Shown: one piece after another, positions 25,331-33,783 of the stretch | Layout: every line of letters starts with the position of its first letter | Position numbering within the stretch: the first letter of the stretch is position 1 | Source of the DNA: Bacteroidota bacterium | GTDB lineage: Bacteria; Bacteroidota; Ignavibacteria; Ignavibacteriales; Melioribacteraceae | Direction of reading: 5' to 3' | Length of the DNA stretch: 64,000 bases | Assembly: GCA_021820065.1 (NCBI GenBank) | Contig: JAKAEE010000007.1 | Coordinates: forward strand, 1 to 64,000 | Translations under genes and position numbers: made by a program | Notes under the pieces: model-generated | Told to the model about the DNA's origin: nothing | What the model saw: only the letters and a program-made list of their open reading frames with translations | The model's database searches: none

Positions 25331-26280
25331 AAATTCATATCGTCTTCAACGGTTGCCAGCATATTCAAATAACTTTGATACCTTAACTTGGCAATCAATT
25401 CTTTTTCCACGGCTTCGATAATAGCGCAGCCCGGCTCGTGATCATGCGTGCAAGTATTGAATCTGCAATTATCTTGAAATGGTTTGAACTCGACAAAGTA
25501 ATGTCCCAAATCTTCCTTGCGTACCCCGTAAGGATCTATCTCGCGAATACCGGGTGTGTCGATGATAAACGTTCCAACATCAACTTTTCGTAAAACACTT
25601 GTAACCGTGGTGTGCTTCCCTTTTGATGTTGAATCGCTGATTGTTCCAATTTTGAAATTCAGACTTGTGTAAATCTCATTCAGCAGTGATGACTTTCCAA
25701 CTCCGGATTGACCCCACATCAAATTGATTCTGTTTTTCATGGCTTCGCGCAATTCTTCTAAACCGTTTTTAGTGATTATGCTCGTCGCAAAAACTTCGTA
25801 GCCAATTCCTTGATAAAGCTGAACGAGAGTTTTGAAATCTTCACTGGTATCCAAATCGGTTTTATTGATTACAATGATCGGCTTGATGTGAGAACTTTCT
25901 CCGATAACTATTAATCTGTCTATCAAACGGTTATTAAGTTTTGGAAGTTGGCAGCTTGAAACAATAACCAGGTTATCGATGTTTGCGGCAACAATTTGTT
26001 CAAGCCGCTCGCCCCGTGTACTTGCGCCTTTAATCTTAGGGGCTTTTCTCGAAATGTAATTTCTTCTTGGAAGGATTTTTTCTATTACACCGGAACCGTC
26101 ATTGTTCATCTCGTACAAAACTTGATCGCCGACGGCAACAATATCAACGGCAAAAAGTTTACCGCGTTTCAATGCAAATTCTTTTTGAAATCTCCCCCGC
26201 AGCGAACATCTTACTTCTTCATCTTTTTCATTCAACAAATAGTAATTATTGCTTTCAGTCTTGAAGACAGTGCCTTGAAT
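25327..26280 (-). CDS. rsgA: Small ribosomal subunit biogenesis GTPase RsgA
   Basis: A circularly permuted GTPase that matures the 30S subunit. It has an N-terminal OB fold, then INKTDL (G4), GQSGVGKSSLLNEI (G1), the TTVTS switch (G2), DTPGI (G3) and a C-terminal zinc site with CRFNTCTHDHEPGC. The track start (TTG at 26238) would remove the first OB-fold strand. Upstream in frame the sequence KIQGTVFKTESNNYYLLNEK fits the family. GGAGG stands five bases before an ATT codon at 26278-26280, with no ATG, GTG or TTG between. I place the start at that ATT (317 residues). Confidence 0.92.
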   Translation of the reverse strand: MQGTVFKTESNNYYLLNEKDEEVRCSLRGRFQKEFALKRGKLFAVDIVAVGDQVLYEMNNDGSGVIEKILPRRNYISRKAPKIKGASTRGERLEQIVAANIDNLVIVSSCQLPKLNNRLIDRLIVIGESSHIKPIIVINKTDLDTSEDFKTLVQLYQGIGYEVFATSIITKNGLEELREAMKNRINLMWGQSGVGKSSLLNEIYTSLNFKIGTISDSTSKGKHTTVTSVLRKVDVGTFIIDTPGIREIDPYGVRKEDLGHYFVEFKPFQDNCRFNTCTHDHEPGCAIIEAVEKELIAKLRYQSYLNMLATVEDDMNF

Positions 26281-26284
26281 TTTT

Positions 26285-26290
26285 ACCTCC
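26285..26290 (-). promoter_or_regulatory. Shine-Dalgarno sequence pointing to an ATT start for rsgA
   Basis: On the minus strand GGAGGT followed by AAAA and ATT. The strong match and correct spacing (five bases from GGAGG) argue that translation begins at the ATT rather than at the TTG 42 bases downstream. Confidence 0.65.
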
Positions 26291-26302
26291 GTTTAAAAAT
26301 AA

Positions 26303-26328
26303 GAAGCACCTTAAAAATAAGGTGCTTC
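26303..26328 (-). terminator. Terminator after the FadL-like gene
   Basis: Perfect 11-base arms GAAGCACCTTA / TAAGGTGCTTC with a short A/T loop, followed on the minus strand by TTATTTTTA. It separates the FadL-like gene from rsgA. Confidence 0.85.
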
Positions 26329-26363
26329 CGAGGGGTTGTCAATCAGTAGTACTTCGAGGAGGA

Positions 26364-26386
26364 TTAATCCACCTAAGGCGGATTAA
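26364..26386. repeat. Palindrome spanning the FadL-like stop codon
   Basis: TTAATCCACC-TAA-GGCGGATTAA, ten-base arms with one mismatch and a 3-base centre. It overlaps the last codon and stop of the gene at 26383. It resembles the other TCCGCC/GGCGGA palindromes in the window. Confidence 0.65.
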
Positions 26387-27840
26387 AAGTTGTAAGTAAC
26401 TCCAATCACAAAATTATCTTTTGTTAAGTCTTGGTTGGTGCGGGAAACATTGAATCCGTAATTGTCGCCAAAATCTTTCCACCATCCGTGAGAGTAAGCG
26501 AGATTAAGTGAAAGATTAGACGCGGTTTTGTAGCCGAGACCAACAGTTACATATTTCTTATCGTAGTCGGTAGGATCACCCTGGTACGGCGACGGTTTAT
26601 ACATGAATCCGCCTCTGAAAGCAAATCCGCTGTTTGGAATTCTAACTTCAGCACCGGCATTCAAATTATAAACGGTTCTGAAAAGTGATTTGATATCATT
26701 GTTGTTTTGTTCCCGCGTGATTTGGTCGAGTCCGCTTGAAAACCGCATTTGAGTAAAATCAATCATTGTTGCATCGGCGCTCAGTGTAACAATATCGTTT
26801 TTGAACGAACCGCCTAATGTAAATTCGTACGGAGTTGTAATATCGTACTCGCTCCGGTAATCAATTGGCGGATTGATTTTGAAAGTAGTGTTTGTGAAAT
26901 TGCTTTCGCCGTAAACCGAATATGTTTCTTTGATCGTGTAAGTTCTCGGGAATCGAATTGACGCGCCGAGATTAAATGAATCATTAACTTTGGCTAACAT
27001 TCCGATCTTTGCATCCCAGCCGGAAATATTCCAATCCAAAATTGTATTTCTGTAAAACGATTGGAAACCGGCGGTTCTGCTGTCGGTTGGATCGAGTTGA
27101 AAATTAGCGGGATAACTGCCGGGATTTTTCTCCCAATAGTCCAACGTTCTTTTAAATGTGCCCGTGATAACGTTAACAGTAGCACCGACGAATACATTTT
27201 GTTCAACTTCAACCGCGCCTCCGAAGTACCAACTGTTAATTGTTCCTTCGCTAAGAATGTTACCGCTCTGATTTAATTTTCCGTTTATTAATGTCGTGTC
27301 GGCAAGTGGTTTATTGTTGGCGTCACGCGGCGTATAACTTAACCCCAAATTGTATGCAAAATCTCTGTCGTCCGGATTTGTTGAGAAAACCAAATTTTGA
27401 ATTTTGGAAGTGCTGCCGCTGTTGTACCCGTTGAATTTTATTACATTGTTAAAATCTTTCAGTTGGTTATATCCTAAAGCAAACACCAGACTTCCTCTTG
27501 ACGTTGGAATAGGAAACGCAAATCCAAATTGGCTTAGTTTTGTAGAACTGTTGGAAGCGTTTGTACTGTTTCCAAAAAATGTTACGTTATTGCTCAAAGA
27601 ATTATTTCCTAATGCGCCGTCAAATTGCAGTTTTCGAATTAGACCAAAACCTGCCGGATTAAAAATTGCAGCGGATAAATCATTGCTTATAGCTGTGTAC
27701 GCATTTCCCATTCCGAGAGATCTGGGACCGCTGATAATTCCCGGGTCACTCAACCTTAATGCATCATTGAAGTCCTGCGCATGAAGTGTGCAAACCATCA
27801 TCAGCAAGAACATTCCTAGAAACTTCAAATAGCTTTTCAT
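26383..27840 (-). CDS. OMPP1/FadL-family outer-membrane channel
   Basis: A 485-residue outer-membrane beta-barrel with a signal peptide ending TLHAQ. The family signature follows: GPRSLGMGNAYTAISNDLSA, then IFNPAGFGLI. Repeated amphipathic strands run to a C-terminal phenylalanine (VIGVTYNF). FadL-type channels carry hydrophobic compounds; the T9SS protein PorV belongs to the same superfamily, so a secretion role cannot be excluded. It is a single gene ending in a clear terminator, with a palindrome across its stop codon. Confidence 0.85.
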   Translation of the reverse strand: MKSYLKFLGMFLLMMVCTLHAQDFNDALRLSDPGIISGPRSLGMGNAYTAISNDLSAAIFNPAGFGLIRKLQFDGALGNNSLSNNVTFFGNSTNASNSSTKLSQFGFAFPIPTSRGSLVFALGYNQLKDFNNVIKFNGYNSGSTSKIQNLVFSTNPDDRDFAYNLGLSYTPRDANNKPLADTTLINGKLNQSGNILSEGTINSWYFGGAVEVEQNVFVGATVNVITGTFKRTLDYWEKNPGSYPANFQLDPTDSRTAGFQSFYRNTILDWNISGWDAKIGMLAKVNDSFNLGASIRFPRTYTIKETYSVYGESNFTNTTFKINPPIDYRSEYDITTPYEFTLGGSFKNDIVTLSADATMIDFTQMRFSSGLDQITREQNNNDIKSLFRTVYNLNAGAEVRIPNSGFAFRGGFMYKPSPYQGDPTDYDKKYVTVGLGYKTASNLSLNLAYSHGWWKDFGDNYGFNVSRTNQDLTKDNFVIGVTYNF

Positions 27841-27890
27841 AATTTCCTCAACGTTGTTGAATAATTAATACTGTACCAACGAAACAATAA

Positions 27891-28862
27891 TTATCTTCCG
27901 CGACCACTTGATTCTCTAGAACCTGAACCCGATCGTCCTGAACTTTCAGAACGCGGCGCTTCAGACGGTGCGGGTTGAGAGCTGGGTTCACTTCTTGGCG
28001 TATAGCTCGGAGCCGGTCTTTCGGAACGCGGCGGAGGAGAATAACTTGGACGTGAACTTTCTCCTCTGGTAGCTCGCCCAGATTCACCGCTTCTGCGATT
28101 CGAATTATCCCTAACCTGAGGGTCTTGTCTTTCATTTCTGTTGCGCGATCTTACCTCAGCGTTACGTGAACTTGTGTTATTTCTCGGAGTTTCCTTTGAT
28201 AACCTAGAACCGGAATTGTTTCCCGGGTTGGCTTCACGAGAAACTCTAACATTATTAAGATCAACATTCAAACCGGTGTTAGCATTTCTATCTCTTGTTG
28301 GATATCCTACTCCAGCTGCCGAACTTCTACCGCCACCGCCTGAATTTCTATATCTTGTAGCAGAACCACGGTCACCTTCGTTACCTCTCGGTCTCAAAGC
28401 TGTGTACGATCTGTACTTATAATTTGTGTACGGCATATAGTTACCCCAGTAGTTGTTGTAATATCCCCATAAACTGTTGGGATAATAGTAGTTGGACCAG
28501 TAATAGCCTTGTCCCCAATAGTAATAAGGACTGTAACCATACCCATCATACCCGAAAGGATCGTAGTAGTATCCTAAGTTGAAACCATAAGAAGGATAGT
28601 ATCCCCAAAGGAATCTTCTGTAGCCTGAATAACTGCCGTCGTTGTAATAATTGTAGTCGTAGTTATTCTGATCATAGTAGCCTGTTGAATCTTGGTTGTA
28701 ATATCCAGTCGAATCTTGGTTCAGATCATTTTGCGAATACTGCCCGTCACCGTTTGTGTATCCACCATTTCCATAACCAGTATTACGGACGGCAATTTGA
28801 GTATAACAACCGCCCAACCATAAAAGCGGAACGACGGCTAATAACTTGATTAATGTTTTCAT
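27891..28862 (-). CDS. Tyr/Gly-rich lipoprotein with disordered Ser/Arg/Pro tail
   Basis: A 323-residue lipoprotein starting at the ATG at 28862 (MKTLIKLLAVVPLLWLGGC, clear lipobox); the track adds 20 upstream codons without signal character. The mature N-terminal half (about 35-150) is full of Tyr, Gly, Asn and Asp, with two near-identical QDSTGYYNQ-type repeats. The C-terminal half is low-complexity Ser/Arg/Pro/Glu (for example SYSPPPRSERPAPSY) and probably disordered. Similar surface lipoproteins are frequent in this lineage and have no known function. I do not recognise a domain. Confidence 0.75.
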   Translation of the reverse strand: MKTLIKLLAVVPLLWLGGCYTQIAVRNTGYGNGGYTNGDGQYSQNDLNQDSTGYYNQDSTGYYDQNNYDYNYYNDGSYSGYRRFLWGYYPSYGFNLGYYYDPFGYDGYGYSPYYYWGQGYYWSNYYYPNSLWGYYNNYWGNYMPYTNYKYRSYTALRPRGNEGDRGSATRYRNSGGGGRSSAAGVGYPTRDRNANTGLNVDLNNVRVSREANPGNNSGSRLSKETPRNNTSSRNAEVRSRNRNERQDPQVRDNSNRRSGESGRATRGESSRPSYSPPPRSERPAPSYTPRSEPSSQPAPSEAPRSESSGRSGSGSRESSGRGR

Positions 28863-29011
28863 GACACCACCCTTAAAAATTCTATATATCTTATACAAAA
28901 ACTGTACCCTTTTCAGTTCCAAAAGAAAGGTAGAAATGCAGCTATTTGAATGAAAGCTAAGTTATGTGTATAGAAGAGTAAACTTATGTGTTCGTTTTGA
29001 AATACAAACGG

Positions 29012-29782
29012 CTAGAATAAACTTTTTACGTATTCAACAAAAATACCTCTATCGGCACTGTTGCTGTTAATTCGTTTGTTATCCAACAAATCTCTGAAAT
29101 TTAAGCCGAGCGTTAAACCTTCCCCAACCGACCAGCGCAGACCCATATTCAAATATCCGTTGCCTTTCCCTAGTGAACTGCCTGTATTATCGTTGGTTCC
29201 AAAATCGTATTCACCAAGCAATGAGACTTTTCCGCCAAGGGTTTTTTCGAAGCCGACACCGATGTCTATGTCTTTGTCGCCATCATTTCTTTCGAGAGAA
29301 TAGTTAATTACTCCGTGAAGACTTAAGTAGCCGAAGAATTCAAAATTTTTTGCTGCGGCAGCAAAGAATCCAGGTGACTTTATTTGGTATCGATCAAGAT
29401 CGCGGTTATAGTTTCCCTTGCCTTGTGAATCAAAACCAACCGTGATTGCCGGTAACGCTTGACTCTCGTCGACGATTCTTCCTCTTATGTTAATGCCGGG
29501 AAGCTTATACCACTCAATATTTCCGGAACCGATAATATTACTTCCACCGTAAGAAATTCCGAAACTAAATCCTTCAAAGACGCCAACTTCAATTTTTGAA
29601 ACTACAACCCCGTTCGGCATAATATCCATGGATACGCCGGTAAAACCTTTCTGAAGGATTCCGGCTGTCGGCAAATCGATCAAATTTCTGTATTCGTATT
29701 TTGCATTCGAGCCGCTTGTGCCTTGGCAAAATAATTGAGAGCTAATGAAAAGAATAAATATTAAAGAAAAGATTTTTTTCAT
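29012..29782 (-). CDS. Outer-membrane beta-barrel protein (YjbH-like)
   Basis: A 256-residue protein from the ATG at 29782 (MKKIFSLIFILFISSQLFCQ, signal peptide). The mature part starts NLIDLPTAGILQKG, which is the start of YjbH/porin-like barrels, and consists of alternating strands such as KIEVGVFEGFSFGISYGG. It ends with FVEYVKSLF. The role is unknown; related proteins occur in exopolysaccharide export loci, but no such genes are near. The track start is six codons earlier. Confidence 0.72.
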   Translation of the reverse strand: MKKIFSLIFILFISSQLFCQGTSGSNAKYEYRNLIDLPTAGILQKGFTGVSMDIMPNGVVVSKIEVGVFEGFSFGISYGGSNIIGSGNIEWYKLPGINIRGRIVDESQALPAITVGFDSQGKGNYNRDLDRYQIKSPGFFAAAAKNFEFFGYLSLHGVINYSLERNDGDKDIDIGVGFEKTLGGKVSLLGEYDFGTNDNTGSSLGKGNGYLNMGLRWSVGEGLTLGLNFRDLLDNKRINSNSADRGIFVEYVKSLF

Positions 29783-29884
29783 TGTGGTTTCGTCCCGCAA
29801 ATCTTAAAAGTAAATTAGAAAGAATTTTTGTCTTATGCAGAAAAAACTAGGCGAAAGTAATTCTTACCTTGATCCAAACAAGGC

Positions 29885-31294
29885 TTATCTTTTTTTAAAT
29901 GTCGTTCCGAATTTACTGTCTTCAAGAATAATACCTAGTTTGTTCAAATCATTTCTAATCTGATCTGCAAGAGAGAAATTCTTTTCTTTCTTTAGAGTTT
30001 CTCTTACGCCAATCAACAATTTAATTAAATCATCTTCCAATATACCCTCCGAAGATTTTCCTAATTGTTCCAAACTAATTATTCCCAGCACGTTATCAGC
30101 TACATCCTTCAAGAATTTCTTAGCGTCAACAAAAAACTGAATCTTAATTTTCTCATTATCAGAGATTATTTTATTTACCGCCTTTACAAAATCAAAAATT
30201 ACCGCAACGCCTTGCGGCGTGTTGAAATCATCATCCATTACTTTTGCAAAGTCATCGTAGTATTTCTGAAAATCAAAATCGGGATTGACGCCATTGTCGG
30301 TTGCAGCTTTTAAGGAGTGTTCAATTTTTTCAGCAAGGTTTATGATCTTCTCAGCCCCCTTCTGAGCGGAGTCAAGTAGCTCGTCACTGAAATTAAGCGG
30401 ACCGCCATAATACGTTTGAGAGAAGAAAAGTCTTATTGCTTCTGCTGAGTATTTTGTAAGTATCTCTCTTGCGGTAAAAAAGTTGCCCAACGATTTAGAC
30501 ATCTTCTCGTTCTGAATATTTAAAAAACCAAAGTGCATCCAATAGTTTACAAACTTTTGTTCGAATGCCGATTCACTCTGCGCAATTTCGTTTTCGTGAT
30601 GTGGAAAAATCAAATCATTCCCTCCGGCATGAATGTCTATTGTCTTACCTAGAAGAGTCGTACTCATTGCAGAGCATTCGATATGCCAGCCGGGCCTGCC
30701 TTTTCCCCATGGGCTGTCCCACGAAGGCTCACCTTCTTTTGTTTTTTTCCAAAGAGCAAAATCCAAAGGATTTTTTTTCTCATCATTAATTTCAATTCGA
30801 GCCCCCGCTTCCAGCTCATTAATATTCTTACCACTCAATTTTCCATACTCATTAAACTTCGATACATCAAAAAACACATTCCCGTTAACGTTGTATGCAA
30901 TACCTTTCTTTTCCAAATCGGAGATTAAATTTATCATCGTTTCAATATGGTTCGTTGCCTTAGGATTAAAAGTTGCGGCGCTAACCTTGAGTTTTTTCAA
31001 GTCCTCAAAAAAAGCTTGTGCATAATAAGCAGCAACTTCCGATGCCGGTTTCTTTTCCTGTATTGATTTCTTGATGATATTATCATCTACATCAGTAATG
31101 TTCATAGTGAACTTTACATTGAAACCTTTGAACTCAAGATATCTTCGTATTATGTCCGCCATGATAAATGAGCGGGCGTTTCCAATATGAAAAAAATCAT
31201 AAACGGTAGGTCCGCATACGTACATCGTTACTAAACCCGGGTTAATGGGATGAAATTCTTCTTTTTTGCGCGAAAGTGTATTATAAATCAGCAT
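29885..31294 (-). CDS. cysS: Cysteinyl-tRNA synthetase
   Basis: A class I aminoacyl-tRNA synthetase that charges tRNA-Cys. The 469-residue protein has the zinc ligand in MYVCGPTVYD, the HIGH motif as HIGN (about residue 37), WHIECSAMS and GGNDLIFPHHENE in the zinc/active-site region, and KMSKS in EKMSKSLGN (about 265). Length and domain order are normal for bacteria. It is a single gene in this strand run, ahead of the AT-rich promoter region of the cytochrome gene. Confidence 0.97.
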   Translation of the reverse strand: MLIYNTLSRKKEEFHPINPGLVTMYVCGPTVYDFFHIGNARSFIMADIIRRYLEFKGFNVKFTMNITDVDDNIIKKSIQEKKPASEVAAYYAQAFFEDLKKLKVSAATFNPKATNHIETMINLISDLEKKGIAYNVNGNVFFDVSKFNEYGKLSGKNINELEAGARIEINDEKKNPLDFALWKKTKEGEPSWDSPWGKGRPGWHIECSAMSTTLLGKTIDIHAGGNDLIFPHHENEIAQSESAFEQKFVNYWMHFGFLNIQNEKMSKSLGNFFTAREILTKYSAEAIRLFFSQTYYGGPLNFSDELLDSAQKGAEKIINLAEKIEHSLKAATDNGVNPDFDFQKYYDDFAKVMDDDFNTPQGVAVIFDFVKAVNKIISDNEKIKIQFFVDAKKFLKDVADNVLGIISLEQLGKSSEGILEDDLIKLLIGVRETLKKEKNFSLADQIRNDLNKLGIILEDSKFGTTFKKR

Positions 31295-31528
31295 TTTAAC
31301 TCGATAATTAATAGTTGATATTTACAAATTTTGCTTAGTTCTAACAAGAAATAAATAAAAAAATAGTCTTTGACAAAAATTTAATACTTAAACTAAAAAA
31401 ATCTTTTTTAGACTTTGACATCTTTATTATTTTTTTTATTTTCAAGTAGAAATTAGAATAAAAAGCACAAATCTCTTTTTATCTCTATTTCGGATGATTG
31501 AGTCGTAAAAGATAATACTTTAATTAAT

Positions 31529-31533
31529 GGAGG
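31529..31533 (+). promoter_or_regulatory. Strong ribosome binding site of the nine-haem cytochrome
   Basis: GGAGG six bases before the ATG at 31540. The AT-rich 240 bases upstream contain two TTTGACA blocks (near 31370 and 31415) that could be promoter elements; which one is used cannot be decided. Confidence 0.6.
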
Positions 31534-31539
31534 ATCAAA

Positions 31540-33666
31540 ATGATTCGTAAATTTACAATTATTCTCTCCGCATTGATACTAGCTACAACATCTTTGAGCG
31601 CACAAACTGTGAACTTAACTTTTTCGCCTTACGGAGTATCTCCGCGCGATGTTGCTAAATCCAAAACAGATATTTACGCCTACCCCTTTAGTGGTTTAAC
31701 AAATGTCGGCGTTGGAACATTGTGTTATTTTAAGGCAGCAATTACAGGCAAGAAATTTGCTTCACCGGTTTTTTCTATTACGAAGAAACCGTCTGGTTCT
31801 ACAACTAAAATTGGAACAACGAAAGATATTCAGAATGACTCGACTCAGATAATTACGTTTACACCTGATAAGGCAGGGACATATGTTCTTTCAGTGACAG
31901 ACGGAAGTTATACGAGTGTTCTAACATTTAATGCAGCAAAATATGTAGGCGTTTATAATACTGTAATAAATGGAATAGATACCAAGTTACAATGTAAAAC
32001 ATGCCATTCCGGCAAAGTTGGTGAGTGGGAAAATACTTTGCACTCTTCAATGTTTACTCGAGCGATGAAAGCAACTCCGGGTTTAAGCGGTCCTACAGAT
32101 CATTACAGCAAGAATTGCATTGGTTGCCATACAACAGGTTATGACGCAGATTCAACTGCTGTAAATGATGGATTCGACGATCTTCCATTCACTTATCCTT
32201 CTGTTGTAACTCCTCAAACTTACGATACGTTAGTTGTTAAATTTCCAAAGGCAATGTTGAGAGCAAACATTCAATGTGAAAGCTGCCATGGTCCGGCAAG
32301 TGGACACCTAGGTACTACAACAGATGAGAGGATGGTAGCTTCATGGGATGCTAAAGTTTGCGCTTATTGTCATGATTCAGGAACCCATCACTTTTTCCCA
32401 GACCAATGGGCAACTTCAAAACATGCGGTCTCCACTTCCTATCCAACCGGATCCGGACGAGAGACTTGCGTAAGATGCCATAGCGGTAAAGGATTTGCAG
32501 AATTTGTTGAAGGTGTTTCAACAACAGACCCCTATTTTGATGCCTCTTATGTACCAATCACTTGTGCAGCCTGCCATGATCCACATAGCGACGCAAATGT
32601 TAATCAGCTGAGAACAGTGTCAGTTAGTTTATTGGCGCCTGGTGGAACGACAAAACAAATCACCAATGCTGGCAAAGGTGCTCTATGTATGAATTGTCAC
32701 CAATCAAGAGCTGAAGCAAATGCGGCTATAGCCGGTGCCGGAACATCAGCTATCAATTTGCGATTTGGACCTCATTATGGAGCGCAAGGCGATATGTTGG
32801 AATCGAACAATATGCTAGAATTGGGCGGACAAAAATTAGCTACGACAAATCATATCGGAGCTACTGTTGACGCATGCGTAAGATGTCACATGTATAAAAA
32901 TAATGTTTCTGCTGATGCCCAGGGTAATATAATCAAAATGGGCAATCACACTTTTAGTATGATGTCTCCTGATGGAACCGACAATATGGAAGCTTGTGCA
33001 CAATGCCATGGCTCCACATTCGGAACCGGTTTCGATCAAGTTAAATTTTACTTGAACGGCTCCGCTGATTTTGATAACAACGGTGTTGAAGAAGGACTGC
33101 AGATTGAAGTTCAAGGAATGATTACCAAAGTAATGGCACAATTAGCAACGACAATACCAGGTGTGGTGCTAAGTACAAGCTACGGATTTACGAAAGATGA
33201 TGGAACGTGGTTTGGATTCCCCACCCCTTCTTCCAAATGGACAAAAGATCAATTGAGTGCATATTGGAATGCATTTACCGCATTTGAAGATAAGAGCGGT
33301 GGTATCCATAATCCAAAATATATTGTCACTGCTTTACGTGGTGCGATGAAACTTCTCGGTATCGCAACAGCAGTTAAACAAGACTATCAAGAAACTGTAC
33401 CAACAGATTACGTTGTATATCAAAACTATCCGAATCCGTTCAACCCATCAACTAACATCAGATTCGCATTACCGAAAGAATCTCATGTCAAGTTGACTGT
33501 CTATGATGTAACCGGCAGAGAAATCGTAACACTTGTTAACGATAATCTAAACGCTGGTGTTCATACTGTTGAATGGTCTGCAAAAGACTTGGCTTCGGGT
33601 ATGTATCTCTATAGAATAGAAGCTGGTAACTTTGTTCAAGTTAACAAGATGATCTTACTCAAGTAA
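31540..33666 (+). CDS. Nine-haem c-type cytochrome secreted by the type IX system
   Basis: A 708-residue secreted cytochrome with a signal peptide (LSAQ end) and an Ig/PKD-like domain (about 25-135). Nine CxxCH haem sites follow (about 150-490): CKTCH, CIGCH, CESCH, CAYCH, CVRCH, CAACH, CMNCH, CVRCH and CAQCH. It ends with a type IX sorting domain (about 625-708: YQNYPNPFNPSTNIRFALPK, ending MYLYRIEAGNFVQVNKMILL). It is probably delivered to the cell surface and could pass electrons to metals, minerals or partners. GGAGG stands six bases before the ATG; a terminator follows. No haem-handling or partner cytochrome gene adjoins it. Confidence 0.93.
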   Translation: MIRKFTIILSALILATTSLSAQTVNLTFSPYGVSPRDVAKSKTDIYAYPFSGLTNVGVGTLCYFKAAITGKKFASPVFSITKKPSGSTTKIGTTKDIQNDSTQIITFTPDKAGTYVLSVTDGSYTSVLTFNAAKYVGVYNTVINGIDTKLQCKTCHSGKVGEWENTLHSSMFTRAMKATPGLSGPTDHYSKNCIGCHTTGYDADSTAVNDGFDDLPFTYPSVVTPQTYDTLVVKFPKAMLRANIQCESCHGPASGHLGTTTDERMVASWDAKVCAYCHDSGTHHFFPDQWATSKHAVSTSYPTGSGRETCVRCHSGKGFAEFVEGVSTTDPYFDASYVPITCAACHDPHSDANVNQLRTVSVSLLAPGGTTKQITNAGKGALCMNCHQSRAEANAAIAGAGTSAINLRFGPHYGAQGDMLESNNMLELGGQKLATTNHIGATVDACVRCHMYKNNVSADAQGNIIKMGNHTFSMMSPDGTDNMEACAQCHGSTFGTGFDQVKFYLNGSADFDNNGVEEGLQIEVQGMITKVMAQLATTIPGVVLSTSYGFTKDDGTWFGFPTPSSKWTKDQLSAYWNAFTAFEDKSGGIHNPKYIVTALRGAMKLLGIATAVKQDYQETVPTDYVVYQNYPNPFNPSTNIRFALPKESHVKLTVYDVTGREIVTLVNDNLNAGVHTVEWSAKDLASGMYLYRIEAGNFVQVNKMILLK

Positions 33667-33691
33667 TTCTTTCTCGATAAACTTTTACTGG

Positions 33692-33719
33692 GACCCCCAA
33701 TTACTGGGGGTCTTTTTTT
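33692..33719 (+). terminator. Terminator after the cytochrome gene
   Basis: GACCCCC-AATTACT-GGGGGTC followed by seven T residues, 25 bases after the stop codon. A textbook intrinsic terminator. Confidence 0.95.
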
Positions 33720-33783
33720 ATGCGTCAAAAAAAGCGTTCTCAATTTTTGATATATTTCAATTGTAAAATTTTGCGAGTTTATA

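Noticed and set aside
27848-28135. 95-residue ORF inside the Tyr-rich lipoprotein gene
   Set aside because: Another frame of the low-complexity C-terminal region; Arg-rich composition follows from the repeats.
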